Shown here in pieces: positions 28,873 through 37,563 of a stretch of DNA of 40,254 nt. This stretch comes from Armatimonadota bacterium (GTDB lineage Bacteria > Armatimonadota > Fimbriimonadia > Fimbriimonadales > Fimbriimonadaceae): positions 1-40,254 of the forward strand of contig JANYLD010000270.1 of assembly GCA_025363835.1 (NCBI GenBank), read 5' to 3'. The translations under genes and the position numbers were made by a program. Position 1 is the first letter of the stretch. Each line of letters begins with the position of its first letter. The notes beneath the pieces are model-generated. The model ran no database searches. It was not told the DNA's origin and was given only the letters and a program-made list of their open reading frames with translations.

Positions 28873-31200
28873 CTAGAAGCGCACGCCGCCGCCAGTGCCG
28901 AGGGCTTGGCCGAGGGAGCCTACTCCGAACGGGGATTGGAACGGGAGGGCTTTGATGCGGAGGAAGAATACGATTTGACGTCCGGAATTGAATCCCGTGT
29001 TGTTATTCAATATCTGCAACACGGCCTCCGCGCAGTGGAGGTCGTAGGTGAAGGAAAACTGTTGAGTCTGGAACTGCTTGATGTAGCCGTTGTATTGAAG
29101 CAAAGTGCTCATTCGGAGCCTTCCCCAAGTCAACCCGTCGATGAACAAGTTCGTTGAGCCCCAGACCTGCCGCTGGCCGTCGTATTGAGCGCCGATACTA
29201 ACAAAAGTGGCGCCTGGCCGGTAGGCGATATCGACGCGCGCACTGTTCCAAATTCTTTGGATGGGGTCGTAGTTTTCTTGGGTCCGCAGGCTAAACCAGT
29301 TTCGAGGCGTGTACTCGGTTCTGACACCGACGAATTGGTAGGGCGTCTGCGTTCTAAGCCTAAGCGCTTCCAGGTCATAGCCCGACTGGACGCCGATGAG
29401 GAACGGGCGGAATGGACGGTAAGACAGATCCCCCGAGATGAGGTTCGTGTTTCCGGTCTGGTCGATAATCAGGGGGGCAAAACCGTAAGGACGGATGTAG
29501 TTGTAGCGCAGATTTAGGCCCGTGTCAGGGCCGATTGAGTACGAAGCCAGCGTATTCAGACCTACCGTGTACTGCGCCGTATTGTCGCTGTAGATTCCCT
29601 GGTTAAATCGGCCGTCCATCGTGAAGTGGGCTCGCTTCATCGAGTTGTCCAGCCTTTGGAAGCCTAGGTCGAAGGCGGAGCGGGTGATGTGGCCGTTATT
29701 GACAGGGTCGACAAACTCGCCGAGCGAGACATCCGTTGTAAACGGTAGGTTCTTGGGTGCTCTAGGTCCCAGAAGCCTTGTGGCGTCCGAACTCACGGTC
29801 ATAACCGGCGTCTTGTCCGAAGTGTTGAAGAAATTTTCGACGGTGCCAACCGGGATGCTCCTTTGATATTCAAAGTGCGCCAGCGCCTTCTTGACGTCGT
29901 CGTCGGCGGTCAGATCAACGTTCACTTGCTGCTGTTTCACTGCCCCGCTGTCGTTCGACACCATGCTCAGGTTCAGGTTTGAGTGCAGCAACGGATCATA
30001 GGTTCTCGTGTCGGTCAACGTTATGGTCTGCTGGGTCGAGCTGAAGCCGGTGGAGGAGCTGTTCGCCTGGTAGAGGCTGAGTCCCGTGTTGTTTAAGCCT
30101 CTAGGAAGGTTGAACTGCAGGCGCGTGTTCAGGAGTTTCTCGCCGGGAGCGGACTGGAAGTTGTTCTGCTGATAGTTCGCATCGAGGTTCATCGAACCCC
30201 ACTTGAATTGCTGCTGGTGCTGCGTGTTGAGCGTGACCGTCTTGTTAAGCCCTAGGAGCCCGTAAGCGCTCAGGAGGCCGGCGACTGCCTTACCGGCGTA
30301 GCTGTAATCGCCGCCAATCCCTTGCCCGCGCTTTTGGAAGTAATCGAGGCGCGCGTCCAGGTTGTTAGAGGGGTTGTTGAGCGGGATGCCGAAGCGGGTT
30401 TTGATGTAGTAGCCGTCCTGCGGATCCTGCCCGACTTCGGGAACGTATCGATAAGTCGGCTGATTCAGGGGTACAGAAAGGAAGGGAAGGCTTAGGATCT
30501 TGTGGTGCAGCACCCACAGCTGCATGTCGTGAAAGATCACACGTTTGTTTGGCCGGATGACCGTTCTCTTTGCCGCAATGTAAAAGTGTGGGTCTAGGTA
30601 GTTGCAAGTGGTGAACTCGGAGTCGAAGGTGAAGATTTCCCGCTGCGATCCATAACTCAATTTGGACTTTGAATAGAGCGGACTTTGCAATTGGCCGGCA
30701 AGCAACGGCGGCTGGATTTGCGCGTTGGCGTCCCAAGCTCGATAGGTCTTGTCAACGAAGTTAATGCGGACATGATCGCCCGTGATGTCCGCGTCCTTGC
30801 CCTGGACATGCACGTCCCCCGTTGCATCGAAGATTTGCGTGTCGAGGTCACCCACGATCTCCTTGGCGATAATGTCGTAGCCTCGATATTGCGCCTTGGC
30901 GCCGTCGGCAAGGGTTACCGTGTTGCCGGACCGCGAGATCTTTCCCGCCTGGAGGATGTGAAGCTTGTTGTCCGATTCACCGGGCGGCTGGGGAAGCGGC
31001 AAAGAACCGTTCCTCGGAGGCAACCCTGGGAAGCCGCGAGGTTCCGTCGGCTTGACCTGAACGGGAGCCTCTTGGGACACGTCCTGCTGCGTCGCGGGAG
31101 GAGGGCTCTCTTGAGGATTTCCTTGATGTGGCGGCTGAGTGTCTTGTGCTACGGCGGCGAAGCTAAGACACGCCAAAACCAGGCACAAAACGGACCTCAT
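28873..31200 (-). CDS. LptD/OstA-like outer-membrane LPS assembly protein (775 aa)
   Basis: Signal peptide (VLCLVLACLSFAAVAQ). A proline-rich linker follows, then an OstA/LptA-like periplasmic domain at residues 80-190 (GNTVTLADGAKAQYRGYDII, then DATGDVHVQGKDADITGDHV). From about 200 to 775 is a beta-barrel with many alternating aromatic strands (DARLDYFQKRGQGIGGDYSY, ending GLTWGRLRMSTLLQYNGYIK). It should place LPS in the outer leaflet. The gene overlaps the permease gene start to stop and probably forms a divergent Lpt pathway operon with it. Cysteines for the lumen disulfides are not seen in the usual number. Confidence 0.85.
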   Translation of the reverse strand: MRSVLCLVLACLSFAAVAQDTQPPHQGNPQESPPPATQQDVSQEAPVQVKPTEPRGFPGLPPRNGSLPLPQPPGESDNKLHILQAGKISRSGNTVTLADGAKAQYRGYDIIAKEIVGDLDTQIFDATGDVHVQGKDADITGDHVRINFVDKTYRAWDANAQIQPPLLAGQLQSPLYSKSKLSYGSQREIFTFDSEFTTCNYLDPHFYIAAKRTVIRPNKRVIFHDMQLWVLHHKILSLPFLSVPLNQPTYRYVPEVGQDPQDGYYIKTRFGIPLNNPSNNLDARLDYFQKRGQGIGGDYSYAGKAVAGLLSAYGLLGLNKTVTLNTQHQQQFKWGSMNLDANYQQNNFQSAPGEKLLNTRLQFNLPRGLNNTGLSLYQANSSSTGFSSTQQTITLTDTRTYDPLLHSNLNLSMVSNDSGAVKQQQVNVDLTADDDVKKALAHFEYQRSIPVGTVENFFNTSDKTPVMTVSSDATRLLGPRAPKNLPFTTDVSLGEFVDPVNNGHITRSAFDLGFQRLDNSMKRAHFTMDGRFNQGIYSDNTAQYTVGLNTLASYSIGPDTGLNLRYNYIRPYGFAPLIIDQTGNTNLISGDLSYRPFRPFLIGVQSGYDLEALRLRTQTPYQFVGVRTEYTPRNWFSLRTQENYDPIQRIWNSARVDIAYRPGATFVSIGAQYDGQRQVWGSTNLFIDGLTWGRLRMSTLLQYNGYIKQFQTQQFSFTYDLHCAEAVLQILNNNTGFNSGRQIVFFLRIKALPFQSPFGVGSLGQALGTGGGVRF

Positions 31201-32276
31201 TCCAGCCTCCTAAGCCCATAGAGACCCACGGCTCCTAAGAGAATGTTGGGAAGCCACGCGGCCAGAATTGGCGGAAACGAAGAGCTTTTGCCTAAGATTT
31301 CCGTGCTCACCATGTACATGTTGTAGTAGAGCATCACAAGAAACAGGCTGACTAGCACCCCCGCAAAGCCTCCGGTCCTGCCAAAGAGGATGGCGAATAT
31401 GGGAGCGATACACGCGAAAAGCACGCAGGAAGCCGGCACACTGAAACGCGTGTGGTAGGTCACTTCCAACTCCTGTGTATCCATACCGATCTTGTGCCCG
31501 TTGACGATGGCCGCTCTCAGTTCCCCAGAGGTTTCCGTTTCTTTCGTTGGGGCTGTAAAGAAATCATCTACGATGATCTTCTGGTCGATGACCATGTCGT
31601 CTTTCTGGGGATGAACGCCTAGGAGATCTAGCCCCTTGAGACGCCAGCCATACGGCTTATGAAGAGTCCAAATTCCGTCTTTGTAGACTCCCGAATCGGC
31701 GGTATAGATAAACACTTCGTCTGGCCGGGTCCTCTGAAAGAGGGCGATTTGGCTGAGTTGAAGGGAGTCTCCGTGGACGCGAACAACGGTGCCGAAGGAG
31801 GCAGTGTAGTCCTTCAAATAGACCACGGCATTCTGCTTGAATGGCGGCATCAAGCCGACCAAGCCAACCTTGCGGGCAATGTCGGTGTATTTAATTTCCG
31901 CCTTGGGCATGATCTTCTCAACCAGGTAGAAGTTGAAGACTCCAACGCAGAGCCCGAACATGGCAACCGGCAGAACGACTCGGAGGATGGGCGTGCCGGC
32001 GGCCCGGAGGGCGGTTAGCTCGGACTCGCGGGTGAGGCGAGTGAAAGCGAGAGAGCCGGCCAGGGAGACACCGATCGGGAGGGTCATATTCAAGAAGTAA
32101 GGGAGGCGGTAGAGAAGGCCGAGGAGGATCGCTTCGCGGGGCACGTTTTGAAGGGAAATTTGCTCGAGTATCCCCATGAGCAAGTTGATGACAAACATGA
32201 GCGTCACCGCTACGGTGCCAATCAGGAACGGCACCGCAAGCTCACGCAAGACATAGGCGTCGAGCTTCTTAATCAA
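31197..32276 (-). CDS. LptF/LptG (YjgP/YjgQ) family permease
   Basis: Inner-membrane subunit of the LPS-extraction ABC transporter. The 359-aa protein has six hydrophobic helices: three near the N-terminus (AVPFLIGTVAVTLMFVINLL), a central periplasmic beta-jellyroll-like domain (residues 130-260), and three at the C-terminus (FAGVLVSLFLVMLYYNMYMV). Only one permease gene is present here, so whether it is LptF or LptG cannot be told. TTG start with GGGAGG box; its stop overlaps the LptD-like start. The gap upstream contains a heptamer array. Confidence 0.85.
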   Translation of the reverse strand: MIKKLDAYVLRELAVPFLIGTVAVTLMFVINLLMGILEQISLQNVPREAILLGLLYRLPYFLNMTLPIGVSLAGSLAFTRLTRESELTALRAAGTPILRVVLPVAMFGLCVGVFNFYLVEKIMPKAEIKYTDIARKVGLVGLMPPFKQNAVVYLKDYTASFGTVVRVHGDSLQLSQIALFQRTRPDEVFIYTADSGVYKDGIWTLHKPYGWRLKGLDLLGVHPQKDDMVIDQKIIVDDFFTAPTKETETSGELRAAIVNGHKIGMDTQELEVTYHTRFSVPASCVLFACIAPIFAILFGRTGGFAGVLVSLFLVMLYYNMYMVSTEILGKSSSFPPILAAWLPNILLGAVGLYGLRRLE

Positions 32277-32421
32277 TCTGTCCTCCCGACGCCATTGCTA
32301 GGCAGACGGGTCAAGGGGATGGAGAAGTATGCCAGCCCTCGAATTATGAACTGGGTATTGGGTGTTGGGTATTGGGTATTAGGATCCGGCCCAGGGCCGA
32401 ACACCCAACACCTGACCCCGA
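32277..32421. other. Gap between the zinc-ribbon membrane gene and lptF-like gene
   Basis: 145 bases between two genes on the same strand; about half is a heptamer array (32353-32415). Besides the array and the ribosome-binding site at the left end I see nothing. Confidence 0.6.
32353..32415. repeat. Heptamer array with strand flip (GGGTATT / CACCCAA)
   Basis: Nine 7-base units: four of GGGTATT or GGGTGTT, a three-unit turn (AGGATCC, GGCCCAG, GGCCGAA), then CACCCAA and CACCTGA. The unit is the same as at 21110-21198. Confidence 0.9.
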
Positions 32422-33237
32422 CTATGCATTCCCCGAGGCACGGCCGCCTAAGAATGCGGAATAAAGCGTAAGCATGATCAGCGTGGCCAAACCGCAGATC
32501 GCAATGGCAGCAGCGATAGGAGGGAGAGCAACTGCGGAAACAGGAATGCCAACGAAGACGCCGAGCATGGCAACCCACACTGCCATGAGTTTCTTGACCA
32601 TGGCCCTGCCAATCCATTTGCCTTTGGCCTGGTCGAGAAGGAACTTAGCCCCACACTTCTTGCAATAGAGCTCACCGGGGGGGTTGCTTGCGCCGCATTC
32701 CACGCAGGAAAGGGCCCTGAACGTGGCTTCATCGTGGCCTGCCCGCTTCCAACTGTCCACCATCTTGTGCTCTTCGGCAAAGAAGTCTTGCGGCATGTTT
32801 TGAAGAGCGTCATCGGCGAGCTTGATAGCGTGGCCGTGGAGGCCGCGGCCGTAAATCAGCTTAGCGATTTTGAACCGAGCGCCAACGTTGTTGGGTCGTT
32901 CTTCGAGCTGCCGGTAGGCGCGGTCGATCGCATCCATATCGATCGCAACCAACTCGTGCTGATTGATGATGCTTCTTAGGGGAAGGAAGAGGATCACGGA
33001 ACCGACCACCATCAGGGTGATGAGGGGGGAGATGAATTCGTTTCCGGCAGGCGGGTTGAAGACGAGAAAGCCCAAGCCAACTCCGAAGATGATCGCGATA
33101 ATGCCAAAGCCAGTGTCGATCTCAGCTTGGATGGTCCAATGGACCATGGAAAGTATCCACACGATCAGAAAAGCCCATGTGATACACCCAAAAATGGCTA
33201 TTTCCGGGTGGGCAGCCAAGCGGTCGGCAAGATTCAA
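32422..33237 (-). CDS. Membrane protein with TPR-like helices and a zinc ribbon (271 aa)
   Basis: Topology: three to four hydrophobic helices in the first 95 residues (IAIFGCITWAFLIVWIL, FGIIAIIFGVGLGFLVF, LMVVGSVILFLP), then helical repeats (AYRQLEERPNNVGARFKIAK), a zinc ribbon with C-x2-C ... C-x2-C (CVECG, CKKCG), and two C-terminal helices. I do not recognise a family. The zinc ribbon and tetratricopeptide-like part face the cytoplasm in such proteins; function unknown. TTG start with GGAG box. Confidence 0.65.
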   Translation of the reverse strand: MNLADRLAAHPEIAIFGCITWAFLIVWILSMVHWTIQAEIDTGFGIIAIIFGVGLGFLVFNPPAGNEFISPLITLMVVGSVILFLPLRSIINQHELVAIDMDAIDRAYRQLEERPNNVGARFKIAKLIYGRGLHGHAIKLADDALQNMPQDFFAEEHKMVDSWKRAGHDEATFRALSCVECGASNPPGELYCKKCGAKFLLDQAKGKWIGRAMVKKLMAVWVAMLGVFVGIPVSAVALPPIAAAIAICGLATLIMLTLYSAFLGGRASGNA

Positions 33238-33272
33238 TCAGAATGCTCCACGGCTTGTCTGGGTTCCATCGA

Positions 33273-34001
33273 TTATTCGGACGGCGGCTCGGCTACGGTT
33301 TGTCCCTTTTGCTGGGCCTCTTGCCGCTTTTCGCCGCCTTTAAGGCTGGTCTTCGGCTCTTCGCCGCGAAGGAGACGGCGGATGTTAAGCCTATGCTTGT
33401 AGATTATGAATAAGGCTACGAGCGAATACGCTGCGATTACGGGCGGATCATAACGCAATAAATACGCGAACAAGATGGCGGAGAGTACGGCAGCAATACT
33501 CGCAACGCTGACATAGCTCGTAACGAGGAAGAGAGCGATGAAGACGAGGAGACCGCCGACGGCGACGAGCGGAGTTGCTCCAAGCGCGGCGCCGAGCATT
33601 GTTGCAATGCCCTTCCCCCCTTTGAATCCTAAAAACGGCGAAGCGCAATGGCCAATGACAGCGAAAAAGCCGGCGAGAAGGGCTATGTCGGAAGGAGGAA
33701 GGATGAAGGATGAAGGATGAAGGGGGGAGGAGGTGGGAGGAGGGAGGATGAGGGAGAGGCCTAGGGCTTTAACGGCCAGCGCGGGAATTAGACTTTTGGA
33801 GGCATCAAGGGCCATGACGACGAGGCCGGCTTTCCAACCGAGTGCGCGGTGAACGTTGGTCGCGCCTATGTTTCCACTTCCGACCTTGGTGATATCGACA
33901 CCGCGGGCCCGCGCGATCAGGACTCCAAAAGGGACTGCTCCTAAGAAATAGGCAGCAATGAGGATAAGCATGACCACGCCCGTTTCCGAACTGCCGCTCA
34001 T
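33273..34001 (-). CDS. plsY: Acyl-phosphate:glycerol-3-phosphate acyltransferase (PlsY) with in-frame repeat insertion
   Basis: First acylation of glycerol-3-phosphate in phospholipid synthesis, inner membrane. The family motifs are present: SGNIGATNVHRALG, GHCASPFLGFKGGKGIAT, the conserved helices, and YKHRLNIRRLL. A TTG frame continues to 34058 but encodes heptamer repeats (RISDLGSRISDL), so the start at 34001 is preferred; an ATG at 33971 is also possible. Between the second and third helices about 20 residues (TSSPLHPSSFILPP) are encoded by a 9-unit heptamer array, an in-frame insertion in a normally short loop. Confidence 0.9.
   Translation of the reverse strand: MSGSSETGVVMLILIAAYFLGAVPFGVLIARARGVDITKVGSGNIGATNVHRALGWKAGLVVMALDASKSLIPALAVKALGLSLILPPPTSSPLHPSSFILPPSDIALLAGFFAVIGHCASPFLGFKGGKGIATMLGAALGATPLVAVGGLLVFIALFLVTSYVSVASIAAVLSAILFAYLLRYDPPVIAAYSLVALFIIYKHRLNIRRLLRGEEPKTSLKGGEKRQEAQQKGQTVAEPPSE
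33694..33756. repeat. Heptamer array inside plsY (GGATGAA type)
   Basis: Nine consecutive 7-base units (63 bases, divisible by 3): three GGATGAA followed by degenerate GGAGGAG-type units. Translated as the extra loop of PlsY. Confidence 0.85.
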
Positions 34002-34020
34002 GGCCGCCAGCCCATTCACA

Positions 34021-34055
34021 AGATCCGAGATCCGCGATCCGAGATCCGAGATCCT
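34021..34055. repeat. Five-unit heptamer array between plsY and glnE
   Basis: Five units AGATCCG, AGATCCG, CGATCCG, AGATCCG, AGATCCT end exactly at the last base of the glnE stop codon. Confidence 0.9.
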
Positions 34056-36700
34056 CAAGCCCTCAACCGCTCCATGCCGTCGAGATAGATAGCGCGAACG
34101 GTGTCGATCATATGCTCATGCCGCTCCAGGAACGCGTTGCCGTCCTTGTCTCCAGATACGAGGGCGAGGCGACTTAATTTGTCGGGATTCTCTGGAATGA
34201 GGTCTTCTTTGTAACCAAGGAGAGCGAGGCGAAATCTTACGGTGCTCAAATGCGCGAGAGCGGCCAGAAGTTGCTCGGTTTCTACTGCGTTGATGAGCTG
34301 AGCTCTGCCGAGCGACCGGATACCCTCTGAGAGCCGCAAATTGGCCCCCGCCTTGGTCGCGTTCGGGTAGCGCATTTCGTGGAGATGCACGAACCACTCG
34401 ATGTCGCCGATGCTGCCGTGACCGAGCTTGACGTTTCGTCTTGCGTACTGCGGCTGGACGCGCTCGGTCTCGATGCGCTTCTTCATGATGATGAGCTCTT
34501 TGAGCCGTTCCGGGGTGAGCGGCTGAGCATAGGCCGCGCGGGTAAGCACTTCCCTTGCCTCGACCGACCCTCCCACGAGCCTAGCAGCGCCGAGGGCGAA
34601 GCGCTCCCACGTCTCCATTCGGTTTAGCTCATAAGCTTTGAGACCGTCGTAGGTTCTGACGAGCAGTCCATGCCGGCCTTCAGGTCTCAGCCGCAAATCC
34701 ATTTCAACGGGCGCTCCATGCCTCTTGATGGAATGGAACATGGAGAGGAGGCCCTGGGCTTGCTGCTCGGCTTCCGGATGCGCGTCTGGGTGGGGGACGA
34801 GGAGGACGACGTCGGCGTCGGAATGGAGACCGAGATCTTGCCTGCCGTAGCTGCCGAGAGCTACGAGATCGAAGCCGGCATAAAGGCGCTTCATGCAGTG
34901 GCGAACAAGAGCGTCCATAAGGTCGCTTAGTTTGAGACTGAGATCGAATTTGGGTTCCAGGTGCCATTGGGCGGCTAGCCTGGCCTGAAGGTTTGAATAG
35001 GTTTCCGCCACCGTCGTAAGAGGCACCTCGACTTGCAGGTCGTTTACACGGTCGCTTGCGCAGAAATCTTCTTCAAGCTCGCCGCTGAGTAGCATTTCCG
35101 TGAGAGGCACCGAGCGGCGAAACGAATTGATAAGGGCAGGGGCGCCCTCCAAAATCTTCTGGACCCGGCCCAGACTTCCCTCGTTGGATTCAAGGACCTC
35201 GTAGAACGCATCGGCGTCCGGGAGGGCATCGAACCATTGGAATGCTGCGGGAGCTAACGTGCCTAGCTGCTCGCCAATGCGGGTCCGATGCGTGTCCGCC
35301 TGCGGCGACGGATGGACAATCGACTGATACAAGGTACTAATTGTACGCCTATGGAGGTCGAGGTGGCGGGACAGAACGGCCAGCGAGGCTTCACCCATTA
35401 ACTTTGCCAACCTAATACGGGCCTCTTCCAAGGTCGGAAGAGAGTGAGTTTGTTGATCCGCAACGAGCTGGCAGCGGTGCTCGAGCTGTCGCAGGAAGAC
35501 GTAGCCCTGGATCAGTGAGGTCGCAACCGCATGGTCAAGCAAATTGGCTTCTTCCAAGGCGTGGATCGCGGGGATGGTTGCAGCCACTTGGAGGGCTGGG
35601 TGATCGCGGCCGTGGGCGAGTTGGAGGATCTGGACGAGGAACTCGACGTCTCGTATTCCACCGGCTCCTCGCTTAAGATCGTCGTCTGAGGCCCTTTCTT
35701 CGATGCGGGTCCGCATTGAGGTCAAAGTGTCAAGAGAGGCCTCGGTGAGCTTTGCTCCGAAGCATCGCTCCTGCCGCAGAGTCTCCCACCTGGAAGAAAG
35801 TATTTCCGGCCCGTATATGGCTCTCGAACGAAGCAACGCCTGGACTTCCCAGGCCTCCGCGTAGAGCTGATAGTAATTTTCGACCGCGCGCATTGTGGGA
35901 AGGATCGGACCCGAACCGCCGTAGGGTCTTAGCCTAAGGTCGACCCGGTAAAGGAAGCCTCGTCCCATCGAGTCGGAAAGAGCGCGCGAGAGAGCTTCAC
36001 AGAACCTTTGTGCGTCTCTGCTGGCTGATTCAGGAAGGTCGTCCGGGGCCGCATACACGAGGTCTATGTCCGAGCTGTAGTTCAGCTCGCGGCCGCCGAG
36101 TTTTCCAAAGCCAACGATCAAAAAAGGACACTTGCTGCCAAGCGCGTCCACGAGGGGGCTTTGCTGCCAAACGGCTTTGAGGCTGAGGCGGATGAGGGCG
36201 TCTGCCAGTTCAGAGAGAGCGAGCCAGACCGTCGCCTCGTCCCAGTTGCCGGCGAGGTCGTTGAGAACGATGGGAAGGGTCCAGCGCTGCTTTAGATAGC
36301 GAAGCCGGTCGAGGGCGTGCGTAAACGAGCTAACGGTGCCAAGGAGCACGTTGCCTTCTTTCTCGATTTCTTTGGCCAACGGCATACGGCCGAGTTCTTG
36401 AGGGTCGAAAAGGATAGCGCCGAGTTCTGGGTTTTGGACAAGAGCGTCGGCGAGGGGCTGGCTGCTGCCGAGGACGGCCATGAGATGCTTGGTGAGGCCA
36501 TGGGCCGCGGAGAGCTGATCGACGTAAGGGCCGGGGTTAGATACCGCTCTTAGCCATCGTTCTAGGTTGGTGAGGGCTTGGTCCGGGTCAGGCGCGAGCC
36601 CGAAGGACCCTTCAAAGAGACGATCCAGCGTTCGTCCGGTGAATGCTTCTAACCTCTCCTTAGCACGCTCCGCGCTTTCAAGGTCTTTGAACACTGTCAT
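34055..36700 (-). CDS. glnE: Bifunctional glutamine synthetase adenylyltransferase / deadenylase
   Basis: Regulates glutamine synthetase by adding or removing AMP. The N-terminal nucleotidyltransferase (deadenylase) has GFGKLGGRELNYSSDIDLVY near residue 205, and the second (adenylyltransferase) ALGSYGRQDLGLHSDADVVL near 625. A helical region lies between them. At 881 aa the length is slightly short of the usual 930-1000. The ATG overlaps the stop of nth, and the stop meets a heptamer array. In proteobacteria it answers to PII; a PII gene is not in this window. Confidence 0.92.
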   Translation of the reverse strand: MTVFKDLESAERAKERLEAFTGRTLDRLFEGSFGLAPDPDQALTNLERWLRAVSNPGPYVDQLSAAHGLTKHLMAVLGSSQPLADALVQNPELGAILFDPQELGRMPLAKEIEKEGNVLLGTVSSFTHALDRLRYLKQRWTLPIVLNDLAGNWDEATVWLALSELADALIRLSLKAVWQQSPLVDALGSKCPFLIVGFGKLGGRELNYSSDIDLVYAAPDDLPESASRDAQRFCEALSRALSDSMGRGFLYRVDLRLRPYGGSGPILPTMRAVENYYQLYAEAWEVQALLRSRAIYGPEILSSRWETLRQERCFGAKLTEASLDTLTSMRTRIEERASDDDLKRGAGGIRDVEFLVQILQLAHGRDHPALQVAATIPAIHALEEANLLDHAVATSLIQGYVFLRQLEHRCQLVADQQTHSLPTLEEARIRLAKLMGEASLAVLSRHLDLHRRTISTLYQSIVHPSPQADTHRTRIGEQLGTLAPAAFQWFDALPDADAFYEVLESNEGSLGRVQKILEGAPALINSFRRSVPLTEMLLSGELEEDFCASDRVNDLQVEVPLTTVAETYSNLQARLAAQWHLEPKFDLSLKLSDLMDALVRHCMKRLYAGFDLVALGSYGRQDLGLHSDADVVLLVPHPDAHPEAEQQAQGLLSMFHSIKRHGAPVEMDLRLRPEGRHGLLVRTYDGLKAYELNRMETWERFALGAARLVGGSVEAREVLTRAAYAQPLTPERLKELIIMKKRIETERVQPQYARRNVKLGHGSIGDIEWFVHLHEMRYPNATKAGANLRLSEGIRSLGRAQLINAVETEQLLAALAHLSTVRFRLALLGYKEDLIPENPDKLSRLALVSGDKDGNAFLERHEHMIDTVRAIYLDGMERLRA

Positions 36701-37530
36701 TGAGACCGTCCGTTTGCCGTCTCTTCCTCTCTGCGTCGCAGTTCACCCCGGTTCCATCGGGGCGATCTCTGCGCCTTTGCGTGAACTCCCCTTTTGCAAG
36801 CCTGTCGTCGCAACCTCACTTTAGCCAACAATGCAGAATGTTTTGCCGGCCCACCTTCCTGAAACCATCGGCACAAGTCAGTCACGGTGCACTTGCCGCA
36901 GAGCGGCGTCGGCGCCTTGCAGACTTGCCGTCCATGTTGGATCAGGCCCATGTGGAATCGATACGCTAGGTCACCGGGCACGGACTCCAAGAGCAGATCG
37001 TGCGCCTTGTTTTCGCCGATGCCTTCGGGGATCAGCCCGAGCCGCCAAGAGACTCGATACACATGCGTGTCGACCGGAATGACCGGCATTGCGAAGGCAA
37101 AGCACAGGACGATGGAGGCTGTTTTTGGACCAACACCTGGGAGCTCGGACAGCCAATCACGCGCCTCCCGGATGGGCATATTGGCCAGGAAGTCGATCTC
37201 ATACTTCCCTGTCTTCTCCTTGATCGCCACTAAGCACCGAATAATAGATTTCGCCTTCTGATTCGCCAAGCCTGCGCTGCGCACGATATCCGCGACTCTC
37301 TCCGGACCCGCTGCAACCAAGTCCTCCCATGTCGGCAAAGCGATCTTTAGCCTTTCAAACGCCGGATACGAGTTGGTGTCGCTTGTGTGCTGGCTGAGGA
37401 TGCAAGAGACCAGCTCATCCATGGGCCCAAATCGGCCGAGCGGCGGCGGGCCCCCGTAGGCAGCTTCTAGCCGCCCAACCACTTCTCCAACCGGAAAAGA
37501 CTTAATCTTCCGGTTGGACTTTGGCTTCAT
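36697..37530 (-). CDS. nth: Endonuclease III-type DNA glycosylase with a repeat-derived tail
   Basis: Removes oxidised pyrimidines and cuts AP sites in base-excision repair. The helix-hairpin-helix is LPGVGPKTA near residue 130, the catalytic Asp is in PVDTHVYR, and the 4Fe-4S cluster C-x6-C-x2-C-x5-C (CKAPTPLCGKCTVTDLC) lies near 205. Family length is about 215, but this ORF continues for roughly 40 basic residues (KRGVHAKAQRSPRWNRGELR) encoded by a GCGCCTTTGCGTG-type dispersed repeat. A -10-like TATCCT 6 bases before the ATG suggests a leaderless start. Coupled to glnE. Confidence 0.9.
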   Translation of the reverse strand: MKPKSNRKIKSFPVGEVVGRLEAAYGGPPPLGRFGPMDELVSCILSQHTSDTNSYPAFERLKIALPTWEDLVAAGPERVADIVRSAGLANQKAKSIIRCLVAIKEKTGKYEIDFLANMPIREARDWLSELPGVGPKTASIVLCFAFAMPVIPVDTHVYRVSWRLGLIPEGIGENKAHDLLLESVPGDLAYRFHMGLIQHGRQVCKAPTPLCGKCTVTDLCRWFQEGGPAKHSALLAKVRLRRQACKRGVHAKAQRSPRWNRGELRRREEETANGRSQ

Positions 37531-37563
37531 TGGCACAGGATACTTTGGCTTCACAATAAAGCC

